64,000 bases of DNA from Linum tenue (lineage: Eukaryota > Streptophyta > Magnoliopsida > Malpighiales > Linaceae). Position 1 is the first letter of the stretch; each line of letters opens with the position of its first letter. Under the pieces are notes generated by a model. That model did not search any database, had not been told where the DNA came from, and saw only the letters and a program-made list of their open reading frames with translations. The position numbers and the translations under genes were made by a program. This document shows, one piece after another, positions 11,160 to 20,312 of this stretch. The stretch covers positions 89,212,547 through 89,276,546 of the forward strand of contig CAMGYJ010000005.1 in the NCBI GenBank assembly GCA_946122785.1. Direction: 5' to 3'.

Positions 11160-11179
11160 ATATATATATATATATATAT
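11160..11179. repeat. (AT)10 array right of element D
   Basis: Alternating A/T run closing the chain of four (TA)n-flanked elements. Confidence 0.95.
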
Positions 11180-11215
11180 TATGTAAGTGTGTGTGAATTT
11201 TCACTATATGTTGGA

Positions 11216-11957
11216 TAGGGATGGCAATCAAACCCATGGCCGCGGGTACCCGACCGCCCCCGACCCAATCAACGCGGGTAATCCCCGCTTTAACCGGGTA
11301 TGGGGCGGGTATGGGTAAAACCCGCAAAAAGTTTGATGGGTATGGGGCGGGTATGGTTTTAGCCTCCCCCGCCCTATACCCATACCCATATCCACCCCAC
11401 CAAGAGAATTTCTTCACATATACAAAAACATGTTGATCAAATTGTAATCTTCAAAGGTGATGATGATAACTCAAGGAAATAAATAGTAGAAATGCAATTG
11501 AGTGACCACTTTAATCAAAACCTAATTCATTTCCCTCAATTCTTCTTTCACTCTTTCACTTTCCCCTTGTCAACAAGATTATGTTAGTTAATTATTACTT
11601 AGTAGATGTATAAGAGTTAGAACATAATAATTTGAAAAATATTATACTCTATATTATGTATCAGTGAATGTTTTATGATCATATTCTTTGAACCATATTA
11701 AGAAAATGATCGTGTTTTGTTGAATTCGTGATATAATAGGTACGTTTAGAGTTGTAGTTAAAACTTTTCTTGTGAATTTTTGGATAATAGTGTTGGATGT
11801 ACGGGTACGAGTATTACCCATGGGTACTCGAAACCCACGGGTATGGAGATGGGTTTGCCGAACATTCCCCCGCATGGGTATGGGGCGGGTATGGGTTAAG
11901 ATATTTGAAGATGGGGATGGGGATGGTTTAGACAAACCCGCCCCATTGCCATCCCTA
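11216..11957. mobile_element. Non-autonomous hAT element, 742 bp
   Basis: Perfect 12-bp terminal inverted repeats (TAGGGATGGCAA and TTGCCATCCCTA) with a perfect 8-bp target duplication ATGTTGGA (11208-11215 and 11958-11965). These ends are typical of plant hAT elements. Both sub-terminal regions carry repeats of GGGTATGGGGCGGGTATGGG in opposite orientations. The AT-rich middle has no transposase. Confidence 0.93.
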
Positions 11958-12165
11958 ATGTTGGATCTAAGTACGACATGTTATTTTGGTGGAATATTAT
12001 ATGTTTACTTTTTCCATATTTTCGGGCTAAAACGCGTGACCCATTAACCCTTGACCCACTAGCTCAACCGGATCCGGGTCAGCCCGCGGGTTGACGACCT
12101 TGCAACGGAGGGAGAGGGTATAATGTGGCTTGACTAGCTCTGGTTGGCTGGTTGACGCTTTATTT

Positions 12166-13097
12166 GGAAAAAATCCTAAAATACACATGTTTTAAAAAAA
12201 ATCCAAAATACACACGTTTTATGAAAATTTTCCAAAAACCACATGTTTGTGCAGTAACTGCGGTAGATGAAAACGGTGAATGCATCACGGTGGTTGACGG
12301 CCGCGGTGAATGTCTGACCTAACACTGAAACTTCAAATGAATGTAACTTTGTGTTTGATTATCCGATTGTAGCGAATTTTTATTTTATTTCAAATAACTT
12401 TTCAAGATCTTTCAATCTTCAACAAGCCTTCATCACAAAAAAAAAAAGTCTTTTGCTACCCCGAATGAGCAATTTTTCGATTTCGACAAACTTTGAAAGA
12501 CAATTACTTTGTGCTCCGCAAACCGAATGTCATGAATTTTTTTTTTATTTCGCATAACTTTTGAAGGACTACAACTTTTATCATAATTATAATTTTGAAA
12601 TGTATGTGGATTTATGAAAAGTAAAGGCAAAGTTATTCCCAAAATCCCGTATACATAAATAGATTTTTTTTAAAACTATTTCCTAGTAAAAGTTGTAGTT
12701 CTTGGAAAGCTATGCGCAATCAAAAAAACTTTATGACTTTCGGATTGAGGAGCAAAAATTTATGGCCTTCCAAAGTTTGGCTAAATCAAAAAATTGTTCG
12801 GGCGAGGTAGCAAACGACATTTTTTTTTGGATGAAGACTTGTTGCATATTGAAAGATCTTGAAAAGTTATGCGGAATAAACAAAAATCACTACAATCGGA
12901 TAACCGAGCGCAAAGTTACATTCGCTTAAAGTTTCAGTATTAGATCAGGCATTCACTGATTTCGTCTGCCGCGGTGAATGCATTCACTACGGTTGACGGC
13001 CGCAGTGATGCCCAAACATGTGTATTTTAGGAATTTTTCATAAAACGTGTGTATTTTGGGAATTTTTTTAAAAATGTTTGTATTTTGTGATTTTTCC
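12166..13097. mobile_element. Foldback Mutator-like element MF1, 932 bp
   Basis: Almost the whole element is one inverted repeat: the left arm from GGAAAAAATCC and the right arm ending GATTTTTCC pair over about 450 bp. A perfect 9-bp target duplication GCTTTATTT (12157-12165 and 13098-13106) fits Mutator-like elements, which make 9-11 bp duplications. The inner parts of the arms (GTTTGATTATCCGATTGTAG; GCTACCCCGAATGAGC) match the second foldback element at 27234, but the outer 150 bp do not. No transposase is present. Confidence 0.9.
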
Positions 13098-13127
13098 GCT
13101 TTATTTGGGGTGGAGGAGGTGGATTCC

Positions 13128-14513
13128 TGATCTGACCTAATTGTACACTTTTTATCCTCGGTTCTCTTTGGCGTTTGTGGTATTTGAGCTACTAAAAGGA
13201 TGGTTTTACGCTAGGTTTATTGTATTTCAATGTGTTTCAGAGTCTAACAGGGGAAACCAACCCCGGAGTCGAAAGTTGGAAGAAAAGGAGGATCCAGCCG
13301 TAGTTCACGGTCAGAACTGCGAGTTCACGGTCGCCAGGACCGTCTACTGGAACCACGAACCGCGAAGCAAAGGGTGTCCATAGAGGTTTCAGAGGTTACT
13401 GACACCCTGCAAGTTCACGGTCCTAAGACCGTGAACTGATCAAATGAAGCGGTGCGTTTTAGGTCGTGTTCACGATCCCGCTTGATGTTCACGAGCGTGA
13501 ACTGAGCGCGATCTGTGTATAAATGAAGAGTTGAAAGAAGGAAGAAGAGAGTCCAAAGTGACATAAACCTTCTTCTTCTTGAAACCCTAGAGAGAGAAAG
13601 TCGCGAACCAAGAGGGAGAAGAGGCTAGGATTTGCTCCAAGTGAAGATTTGGGAAGTTCCTCTTCAAGAGAGGATCTCTACAAGCACAAGGAGAGTTGAA
13701 GGCATCACAATGATGGTTTCTTCCTTTTTCCTTTGTGTTCTTCCTTTGTCTAGCACGGAGTAGTCTCCCTTTTCACTTGGGTGTTGTAGAACCCTAACTT
13801 CTACCATGTAATTGATTGTGTGGATTGAATGATTATGTGTGGGTGGTGTTTAATTTAAGATTTAAGGTATTTTTCATGGTGATTGTTCATTGTGTGTGCT
13901 TGGCAATATATTATGCTATTCTAACCTAGCTTAGATAGAAACTCCCTTATCTTAAGAGGCTCAAATTGAGCCGGGTTTTCTTAGGCATTCCATGCCTCCT
14001 AACTAGGTTAATGAAGGGCAAACCTCTAAACTCGAATTAGACACCTAGGATAATTGTGATTATGCCGTCCAAATCTTGATTTGAGGAAGAAGGTAAGTCA
14101 ACCCTCAATTGCTTGGGCCAAGAGGGCTACAATTGTAGCCTATAATGTTTCCTTGGCCTAGCAATTGAGAGGATGGTTTCTAACCATTGTTGCACCTCCT
14201 ACGGTTCGAAATTGCCTTGTCGCACACCGATTCATTCGATCCCACAGTTCATGGTAGTTAGTTAGGGGGAGCACTCCCAGGTGAAGCTTCTCACCAAGAG
14301 TTTCAACCCTTTTTACTTTTCACGTCTTGCTTTTCAATAGTAGATTATAGAGATTTTCACAAACAACATTCCGCTAGATAATATTTCAAACTATTGAAGT
14401 AGGGGTACATGGGCTCGGGTTGATATTTAAACATACTTGCCCTATATTGCACCCATTTAAGGTTTATACTTGAGCCTTAGGTGGGATTTAAGTGTGATAT
14501 TCGGAGCGAGTCA
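13128..14513 (+). repeat. E1 5' LTR
   Basis: 1386 bp, starting TGATCTGACCTAATTGTACA and ending GGAGCGAGTCA. It has the U3 dyad cluster (13300-13510), a TATA box at 13518-13524, and an R/U5 part with GAAACCCTAGAGAGAG after it. It matches the 3' LTR at 23529 throughout. Confidence 0.9.
13413..13524 (+). promoter_or_regulatory. E1 LTR U3 dyads and TATA box
   Basis: A perfect dyad, GTTCACGGTC-CTAA-GACCGTGAAC, spans 13413-13436. Further half-sites (GTTCACG, CGTGAACTGA) follow, and TATAAAT lies at 13518-13524. The same arrangement stands upstream of TATA in the other LTR copies. It is probably the element's promoter; the binding factor is unknown. Confidence 0.65.
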
Positions 14514-14519
14514 ATTTTT

Positions 14520-14536
14520 TTGCACCGTTGCAGGGG
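14520..14536 (+). other. E1 primer-binding site (tRNA-Asp type)
   Basis: Starts six bases after the LTR. It agrees with TGGCGCCGTTGCCGGGG, the complement of the 3' end of plant tRNA-Asp, at 14 of 17 positions. Confidence 0.75.
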
Positions 14537-14662
14537 ATTTCGGTTTGTTATCTTGAAAAGATTGTTTGGTGTTAATCTAGCTTTTACTTTGAGTTTTGTT
14601 TGTGTGAAGTGTTACTTGTGCTACACATGTTGTTGTTCTTTTAAGTGTGTGCAGGGAGGTGC

Positions 14663-17479
14663 ATGATCCGGAGCAATCCGACACCTTTAGCGCCACTTGA
14701 TGAGGATCTCAACCGCATTCTCCGACTTTTGGCTCGTGAGAGAGAGTTAGCGGAAGCAAGAAGGAGAATTGAAGAGAGGGGACAACAAGTTGGTCCTAGA
14801 TTTGGATGAATTGAAGTAGAAGTTGAAGTTGAGATGGCAGGGAATCAACATCGAGGTGCTAATCCACTCCAGAACCAAAATGAGGAAGCTGGAGTCGAGG
14901 AAGAACCGATTACTATGGGCTATCACATCCACGAGAGCATGTTCAAAGGTTTCTTGAGCTTGCGGGAAGCCTTAAGATAAATGGTGTCCCCGAGGAGGCA
15001 TTGCAACTAAGGCTATTCCCCTACTCTCTTGCAGGGAAGGGGCTCTGATGGCTCAACAACCGACCGGCTCCATCCATCACCTCTTGGGACGATTTGCTCA
15101 ACAAGTTTATGACCCGATATTGTCCTCCTTCCAAGACGGTCGAGTGGAGGAAGAAGATCACTCACTTTGAGCAAGAGGAAGATGAGATGTTGAGGATGCA
15201 TGGAAAAGATTCTTTGACTACTTCCTCCAATGCCCTCACCATGGATTCGAGGTGCGATTTCGGATAGAGACTTTCTATGGCGGTCTCATCCAAGATGACA
15301 AGATTCTCATCGACTCTCTTTGCCAAGGGAAGTTGATGAACATGGCTCCACCTCAGGTGACCGAGTTGCTCGAAGAGATGGATCTCAAGGGATACGATTG
15401 GGGCTTGACGAGAAGTGGTAAGTGAAGCACCAAAAGAGGAGTGCGAAGTGTTGGAGCAAGTTCTCTACTTGAAGCTAAGCTTGACAAGTTGATCGAGGTG
15501 ATCCTTGAGGACAAGAAGCAAGGGAAGAGAGTGGTGATGTCTTGTGATTGGTGTTCTAGCACTAATCATGAAATTGTGGATTGTCAAGCGATGAAGGTAA
15601 CAAGTATCTCCGAGGAGCAAGTGAGTTGTATTGCCAATGCTAGAGGGAACAACCCTTATAGCAACACCTACAACCTCGGATGGCGCAATCATCCAATATT
15701 CGCTTGGTCTTCCCCTACCAATCCAAGACCTCCGGTTTCCAAGGTCCAACGGGCAACTATCAACCTCGGCCAACTTCATCCAAAAAAGGCCTCAATTCCA
15801 AAACTCGAACTTCCAACAACCATACCAAGCACAAGGTGGTTAAGGGTTCCACAACAACAACAAGTCGACAAGTTTTCTAAACTTGGAGATTTATTCACCA
15901 CCTTCGTGAGTACAAGCTCTCAGAAGTTCAAGAAGATTGAGCAATTCATGGATGTGGCAACCTCCAAGTTTACGTCGGTTGAGGCGGGAATCCGAAGTCA
16001 TCAAGCAAGCCTCCAAAACTTGGAACTGCAAATCGGCAATCTTGCCGGGATCCTCAGCGAGAGACCAAAGGGAGCTATACCCTCTCAAACCGTTGCAAAC
16101 CCTAAGGATCATGCCGGGGTGAATGCAATGCAATTGCAAAGTGGGAAGGTGACTCCGGAGGTCGTTGCCAAAGAAGTGAACGAGAAGGAAGACCCTCTAC
16201 CTAAGGGTGGAGAAGAAGAGACCTCGGGAGAAAAGAGACGAGGTGGCGAGGAAGACATCGCCAACGCCACCTCCACCTCCGGAGGCCAAGTACACGCCAC
16301 CCTTACCTTTTCCCACCAGGATGCACAAGAAAAGATTGGAAGCGGAATGTGGAGGTTTCATGGAGATGCTATGAAAGCTCCACCTTAACATCCCCTTCCT
16401 TGAAGCAATGGCCCACATGCCACGATACTCGAAATACCTCAAGGGGTTTCTCTCCAAGATGCCAAAGTTCTAAGACCTCGCCTATGTCACCCTAGGCGAG
16501 GAGTGCTCCGCCTTCATCCTCAACAGGTTTCCCAAGAAGCAACCCGATCTAGGGAGTTTCACCATGCCTCTCTGCATCGGTACTCATCACATAGAGAATT
16601 CATTGGCGGACTTAGGGGCGAGCATAAATGTGATGCCATTTAAGCTTTTAAGAGGCTAGACATAGGTGAACTAAAGACTACTAGGCTTAGTGTCACATTG
16701 GCCAACCGCTCTGTCATTAGTCCTTCTTTTCATTAGGGGCGGGTCTTTTCTTCCTCTTCCCTCTGCGGAGGGGTATGAATAGGGCATACAAGGGGCTCGA
16801 TAGAAGAGAAGAGAGACAGTGGTGACTCGCCAAGAAAGATTTTAGAAGTGCTACCTGACTACAGTCGGTTGAGGTTGGGTTGGACGACATACATCTTGCT
16901 TGGTTACCACTCTTTGCAGGGCGATGAGTGCTAGTACGAGTGGGAAAATTTTGCAATCCGACGAATTTTGTGATACTTGATATAAGTGAAGATTCGGAAA
17001 TGCCACTCATACTAGGATGTCCCTTCCTTGCCGCCGCCAAGGCGTTAGTTGATTTAAATGAGGGAAATTTGATTCTGATGGGTGGTGAGGAGAGAATTAC
17101 TCTTGGAATTGAACCTAAGCCTAGAAGTGAGGATGTGAAGAAAGTGGAATCAAATGATAAGAATGCAAGTGGAGGAGAACCTCTCAAGGTACACCCCACT
17201 ATTACTGTTATTCCTCGTGGTGATGTGAAGCAGGAAAGCAAGGAGGGTATCACGCCCAAAGAAGGAAGGAAGAGAACTTGGAGGGAAAGGATGAATCACC
17301 CAAATGCCCGGAGGAAGGAAAAGGGAAAAGCGAAAATCATCGGCCAAGAAGGCCATCCATGGAGCTTAAGTTGGGAGGCAACATCCCTCGCCCCGAGATC
17401 GTGGTGGATCCACTCTCATTGGTGTCATGTTCAAAGGCGTGATATATCCGCAACTGTCAAGCTAATGACAATAACTTAG
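14663..17479 (+). pseudogene. E1 gag-protease (broken)
   Basis: The gag opens at ATG 14663 (MIRSNPTPLAPLDEDL, then ARERELAEARRRIEERGQ), which matches the starts of E2 and E3. It is broken by a stop near 14808, a deletion near 14930 and further shifts. The capsid-like part SWDDLLNKFMTRYCPPSK lies near 15090-15140. The longest surviving frame is 15441-16388 (315 codons), with a CCHC zinc knuckle CDWCSSTNHEIVDC near 15541-15582 and the segment FTTFVSTSSQKFKKIEQFMD near 15895-15955. The protease follows with SLADLGASINVMPFKLL (catalytic Asp in DLGAS) and PLILGCPFLAAAKALVD, but it is split by about 200 bp of unrelated DNA at about 16722-16926. No reverse transcriptase follows. Gag would form the particle and the protease would cut it, but this copy cannot make either intact. 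Confidence 0.85.
16722..16926. other. Foreign insertion inside E1 protease
   Basis: In E2 and E3 the protease reads ...RSVISPRGIVEDVLVRVGKF or a close variant. In E1 the sequence breaks after RSVISP and resumes at VLVRVGKF about 200 bp later, with roughly 15-20 bp of protease lost. The inserted DNA has no inverted ends and no target duplication. It is GC-richer than its surroundings and unlike the other repeats in this window. It may be filler DNA from break repair, possibly organellar; the origin is not determined. Confidence 0.6.
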
Positions 17480-17504
17480 CGCTTGTTGGGAGGCAACCCA
17501 ACAT
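17480..17504 (+). other. Conserved stem-loop after protease (E1)
   Basis: CGCTTGTTGGGAGGCAACCC, continuing AAC, can fold as GTTGGG-AGGCAA-CCCAAC, a 6-bp stem with a 6-base loop. Related sequence stands at the end of the protease or pol region in E3 and E4, and in weaker form in E2. Confidence 0.6.
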
Positions 17505-18545
17505 AGGTTTGTTTTCTTTTCCTTATTATTTTTTTGTATCAAGTGAAAAGTTCAAGTGGTCGAGTGGTATCCCCGCTCCAGGTATTTATGATTGGGTGTT
17601 TTGGATTGTGTTGTGATCGATAGTAGGCACGGTGGAGTAGGTCGAGTCAAAATCTTCCGGAAATGCCCTGTTTTCACTGCAGTTTATGGTCTTAATTGAC
17701 CGTGAACTGCCAAACGCGTCCGTGCACCAGAGTACTTCCATGTGTTGTGGAACCCACCGTTTCACCCCCGTTCGTGGTCCGCGAGCTATGTTCACAGTCA
17801 TAACGACCATGAACTGGCAAACACGTCCGTGAATTTCGGGGTCTGCCTATAAAAGGGCCGTGAACGCCTTCTCTTCATTTCACGACCCAAACTCGTCGGA
17901 ATCCTTTCAAATTCTCCGGAAACTGTGATTTTCTGATGAATTTCGCCATTATCGTCAACTTTCAGCGATCCAAATAAAAAACCAATCATAGACCCAATCT
18001 TCCCTTGTCAAGGGCGGCCTTTACTGCGAGCCTTCAACGAGTCTCCGGTGAGCTTCCGACGAAGCTCCAGCGACATCTCTCAAGCTTGTTTTTGGGTAAA
18101 TTTTCTTCTCCCTCGCTTTATCCTCACTTCCCCTATGATTCTACTTGAGTCTCTAGGTTTGTTTTCAACTTTACCTTTGTTAATTGTGGAGAATCGGATT
18201 AGGTAGTGAAGTGAGGAGAATTTAGTGAATTGAATGTTGAACTTAGAAATAAGACAATTGTTTTCAAATGTGAAATTTGCCCACCAAGTGAAGAAATTAT
18301 GAATGAATGTGGAATTTCTATGTTTGAGTGGTGGATGGTAGCCACCGTGGCATGGTTTGGGTTAGATTTTTGTGTGGATAAACCGTTTAACACCTAGAAC
18401 CGTGCCTCGGTGTGCTCGAACTTAGTTGTTCTAAATGGCATGGACCCGTAGTGGAAATATAAATGTGGAGGGATTCTTTTTCCTCCCAATGAGTTGAGAT
18501 TGACAATTGTTTCCACGTATGGTGCATGGTTGTCTGTTTTGCAGG
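17505..18545 (+). promoter_or_regulatory. E1 pro-env spacer with internal promoter-like module
   Basis: About 1 kb without a usable frame separates the protease from the env-like ORF. The part 17680-17860 repeats U3 features: GGTCTTAATTGACCGTGAAC, GTTCACAGTCATAACGACC, and AAACGCGTCCGTG (also in the LTRs), then TATAAAA at 17848-17854. E2 and E3 have the same module in the same place. I infer a second promoter for the env-like gene. An alternative is an old LTR-derived duplication without function. Confidence 0.5.
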
Positions 18546-19722
18546 ATGCTTAATTTGGATCATGAGTACATCCGAGTTTTGGTGAACCACAAGCGGTTCG
18601 GGCGAAATTTGCCTACCAGATGAAAAGTCTGGTTCGACCTCACTGGATGCTAGACCTGGACACGTTTACCATGTTCAGGTGTCGGGCTGCGATGTCAGGG
18701 GTTGCTTGTCACCCCCAGTGGCGCCACTTGCTGACGGTGGATGAGCTCATGTACCGAGAGCTCTGCGTGGAGTTCTACTCCACTTTCTCCCACGTCGTCC
18801 CGACGAGCAAGAGGAGTCGGCCCCACATGGAGTTCATGCTTGGAGGTCAGTTGCAGGTGCTAACATACGATGCCTTCACCCCAGGCCATGGTGTTGGACA
18901 CCACATACATGACGATAATGGAGCGGCAGTACACCGTCGACTTCCATTATCAGGCCGCGTTCCAGGCCCTATGCCGCCCCGAGCACCAGCATGATGAGTT
19001 CGAGGCTGGCCACACTAATGCGGTGAAGCTGCGGACCCCATGGAGGATTATGCAAACTCTCCTCACCCGGTTCGTCGTCCCTAGTTTGTGAGCGGGCCGC
19101 CTGATCACCAACGGAGGACTAATTTCCCTCCATTTTACGAGGCATCCTACCGAGCCACTCCATCTAGGAGAGATGGTGGCTACATCTTTCGCCCAATGTC
19201 TGGGGCGGAACAGGGTGGACACCATGCATATGGGGGGCATCATCACAAGACTATCCCGGTACTTTGACGTGGACGTGGAGAGGTGCTCCATCGTTGGCCG
19301 GACCGAGCCCTTCCCAGTGGAGACTCTCTATAACATGAAGCATGAAGCTGGTGCTTCAAGGAGAGCGAGGGATCGAGTACCTCGACGGACTTCAACCCTC
19401 AACGGCTATGAGGGCGACAGTTGACTCGACTCCATTGGAGCCCGATCCAGATGTCCCTCCTCCAGAGCAGCCACCTGCTAGAGCTCCTGGCTGCCGCCGG
19501 CGTCCCGCACTCCCGCGCTTTGCACCACCAGTAGCAGCAGCATACGGAGTTGGTCCTTTCACCTCTGGAGACCACCTTATGGAGAGGATGGATCGCCTCG
19601 AGACCCACGTTGTGGGAGTCACTACTCGGCTTGACCGGACCACCGACTTGCCGGAGCGGATGGCGCGTCGCCAGGGTATCCTTCCAGATGATGGGGAAGG
19701 ACCTTCGACCTGTGAGAGGTAG
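18546..19722 (+). pseudogene. E1 Athila ORF1/env-like gene (broken)
   Basis: Starts ATG 18546 (MLNLDHEYIRVLVNHKRFG), after which a shift moves reading to the frame with HWMLDLDTFTMFRC and YRELCVEFYSTF near 18750-18785. Further pieces are the frame at 18870-19091, a stop near 19089, then TNGGLISLHF, TSFAQCLGRNRVDTMHMGG (near 19180-19235) and FPVETLYNMK. The tail (19342-19722) is proline- and arginine-rich and ends in a coiled-coil-like MERMDRLETHVVGVTTRLD. YRELCVEFYSTF and the block order resemble the ATHILA ORF-1 family, which occupies the env position; its function in Athila is not established. At least two shifts and one stop are visible. No signal peptide or membrane segment can be supported. 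Confidence 0.75.
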
Positions 19723-20307
19723 CTGACGAGTGAGACATGTGACAGAGCCGATTTCTTTTGCCCCATTTCTCCACTTGGAACTCTTAACTCTTTTATTTTA
19801 TTTTTCTTTCTTTTATTTGGTGTGTGTGAACAACTACTGCTACTATCGTACTGTTATGTGTAATAACCTCCCCTCAAGAGAGTATGTATTTGTGTTTGTG
19901 TGTATGTTTTTTCTTCTCCTTGAAGCTCAAATCTCCTACCCTAGAAAAATTCCAACTTTCACTCACCAAGCCATGCGGTAACATCGTTCTAGCCCTATCT
20001 TACGCCATTAAGGGCAATGTAGAGCTTAAGTGTAGGGGAGGGGGGGGGGTAGTCTATTATTATGCTTGTGTGAGTGTTATTGAATGCTTGGAGCCTTGAT
20101 GTATGCCCAAATTTTAAAAATTTGAGGGCTCCAAGCAATGCTTGCATGATCAAAGTTGCCGGTTTGTGGGAGAATCTCGTGTTTATTGGCATTGACCTTG
20201 AATTGTGGCATGTGATCGAGTGTGTCCTATGATGATGACTGACAGATGCATTAGGATAGTACAAAGGTTTAGTTCTCATGTGTACAAAAAAATGAATGGA
20301 TGTCTTG
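19723..20307 (+). other. E1 post-env non-coding region, part 1
   Basis: T-rich DNA after the env-like stop, with a GT-rich tract and a G run (GGGGAGGGGGGGGG near 20035-20048) that resembles a second polypurine tract. The corresponding region of E4 starts near 59470. No frame is supported. Confidence 0.6.
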
Positions 20308-20312
20308 ACTCG

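Noticed and set aside
14520..14536. tRNA-Asp-like sequence near LTR ends
   Set aside because: Only the 17-base complement of a tRNA 3' end is present; this is a primer-binding site, not a tRNA gene. I found no tRNA or rRNA gene in the window.
15465..15779. A 104-codon minus-strand frame inside E1 gag
   Set aside because: It lies antisense to the gag frame that is conserved in E2 and E3, so it is a shadow.
16717..17259. A 180-codon minus-strand frame over the E1 protease
   Set aside because: Antisense to the conserved protease (PLILGCPFLAAAKALVD) and running through the foreign insertion; not conserved in E2 or E3.
18546..19722. True retroviral envelope
   Set aside because: It occupies the env position, but no signal peptide, fusion segment or transmembrane helix can be supported; its blocks resemble ATHILA ORF-1 instead.
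18950..19766. Long minus-strand frames over the E1 env-like gene
   Set aside because: They are antisense to sequence whose plus-strand reading aligns with E2 and E3; GC-rich composition keeps the reverse frames open.
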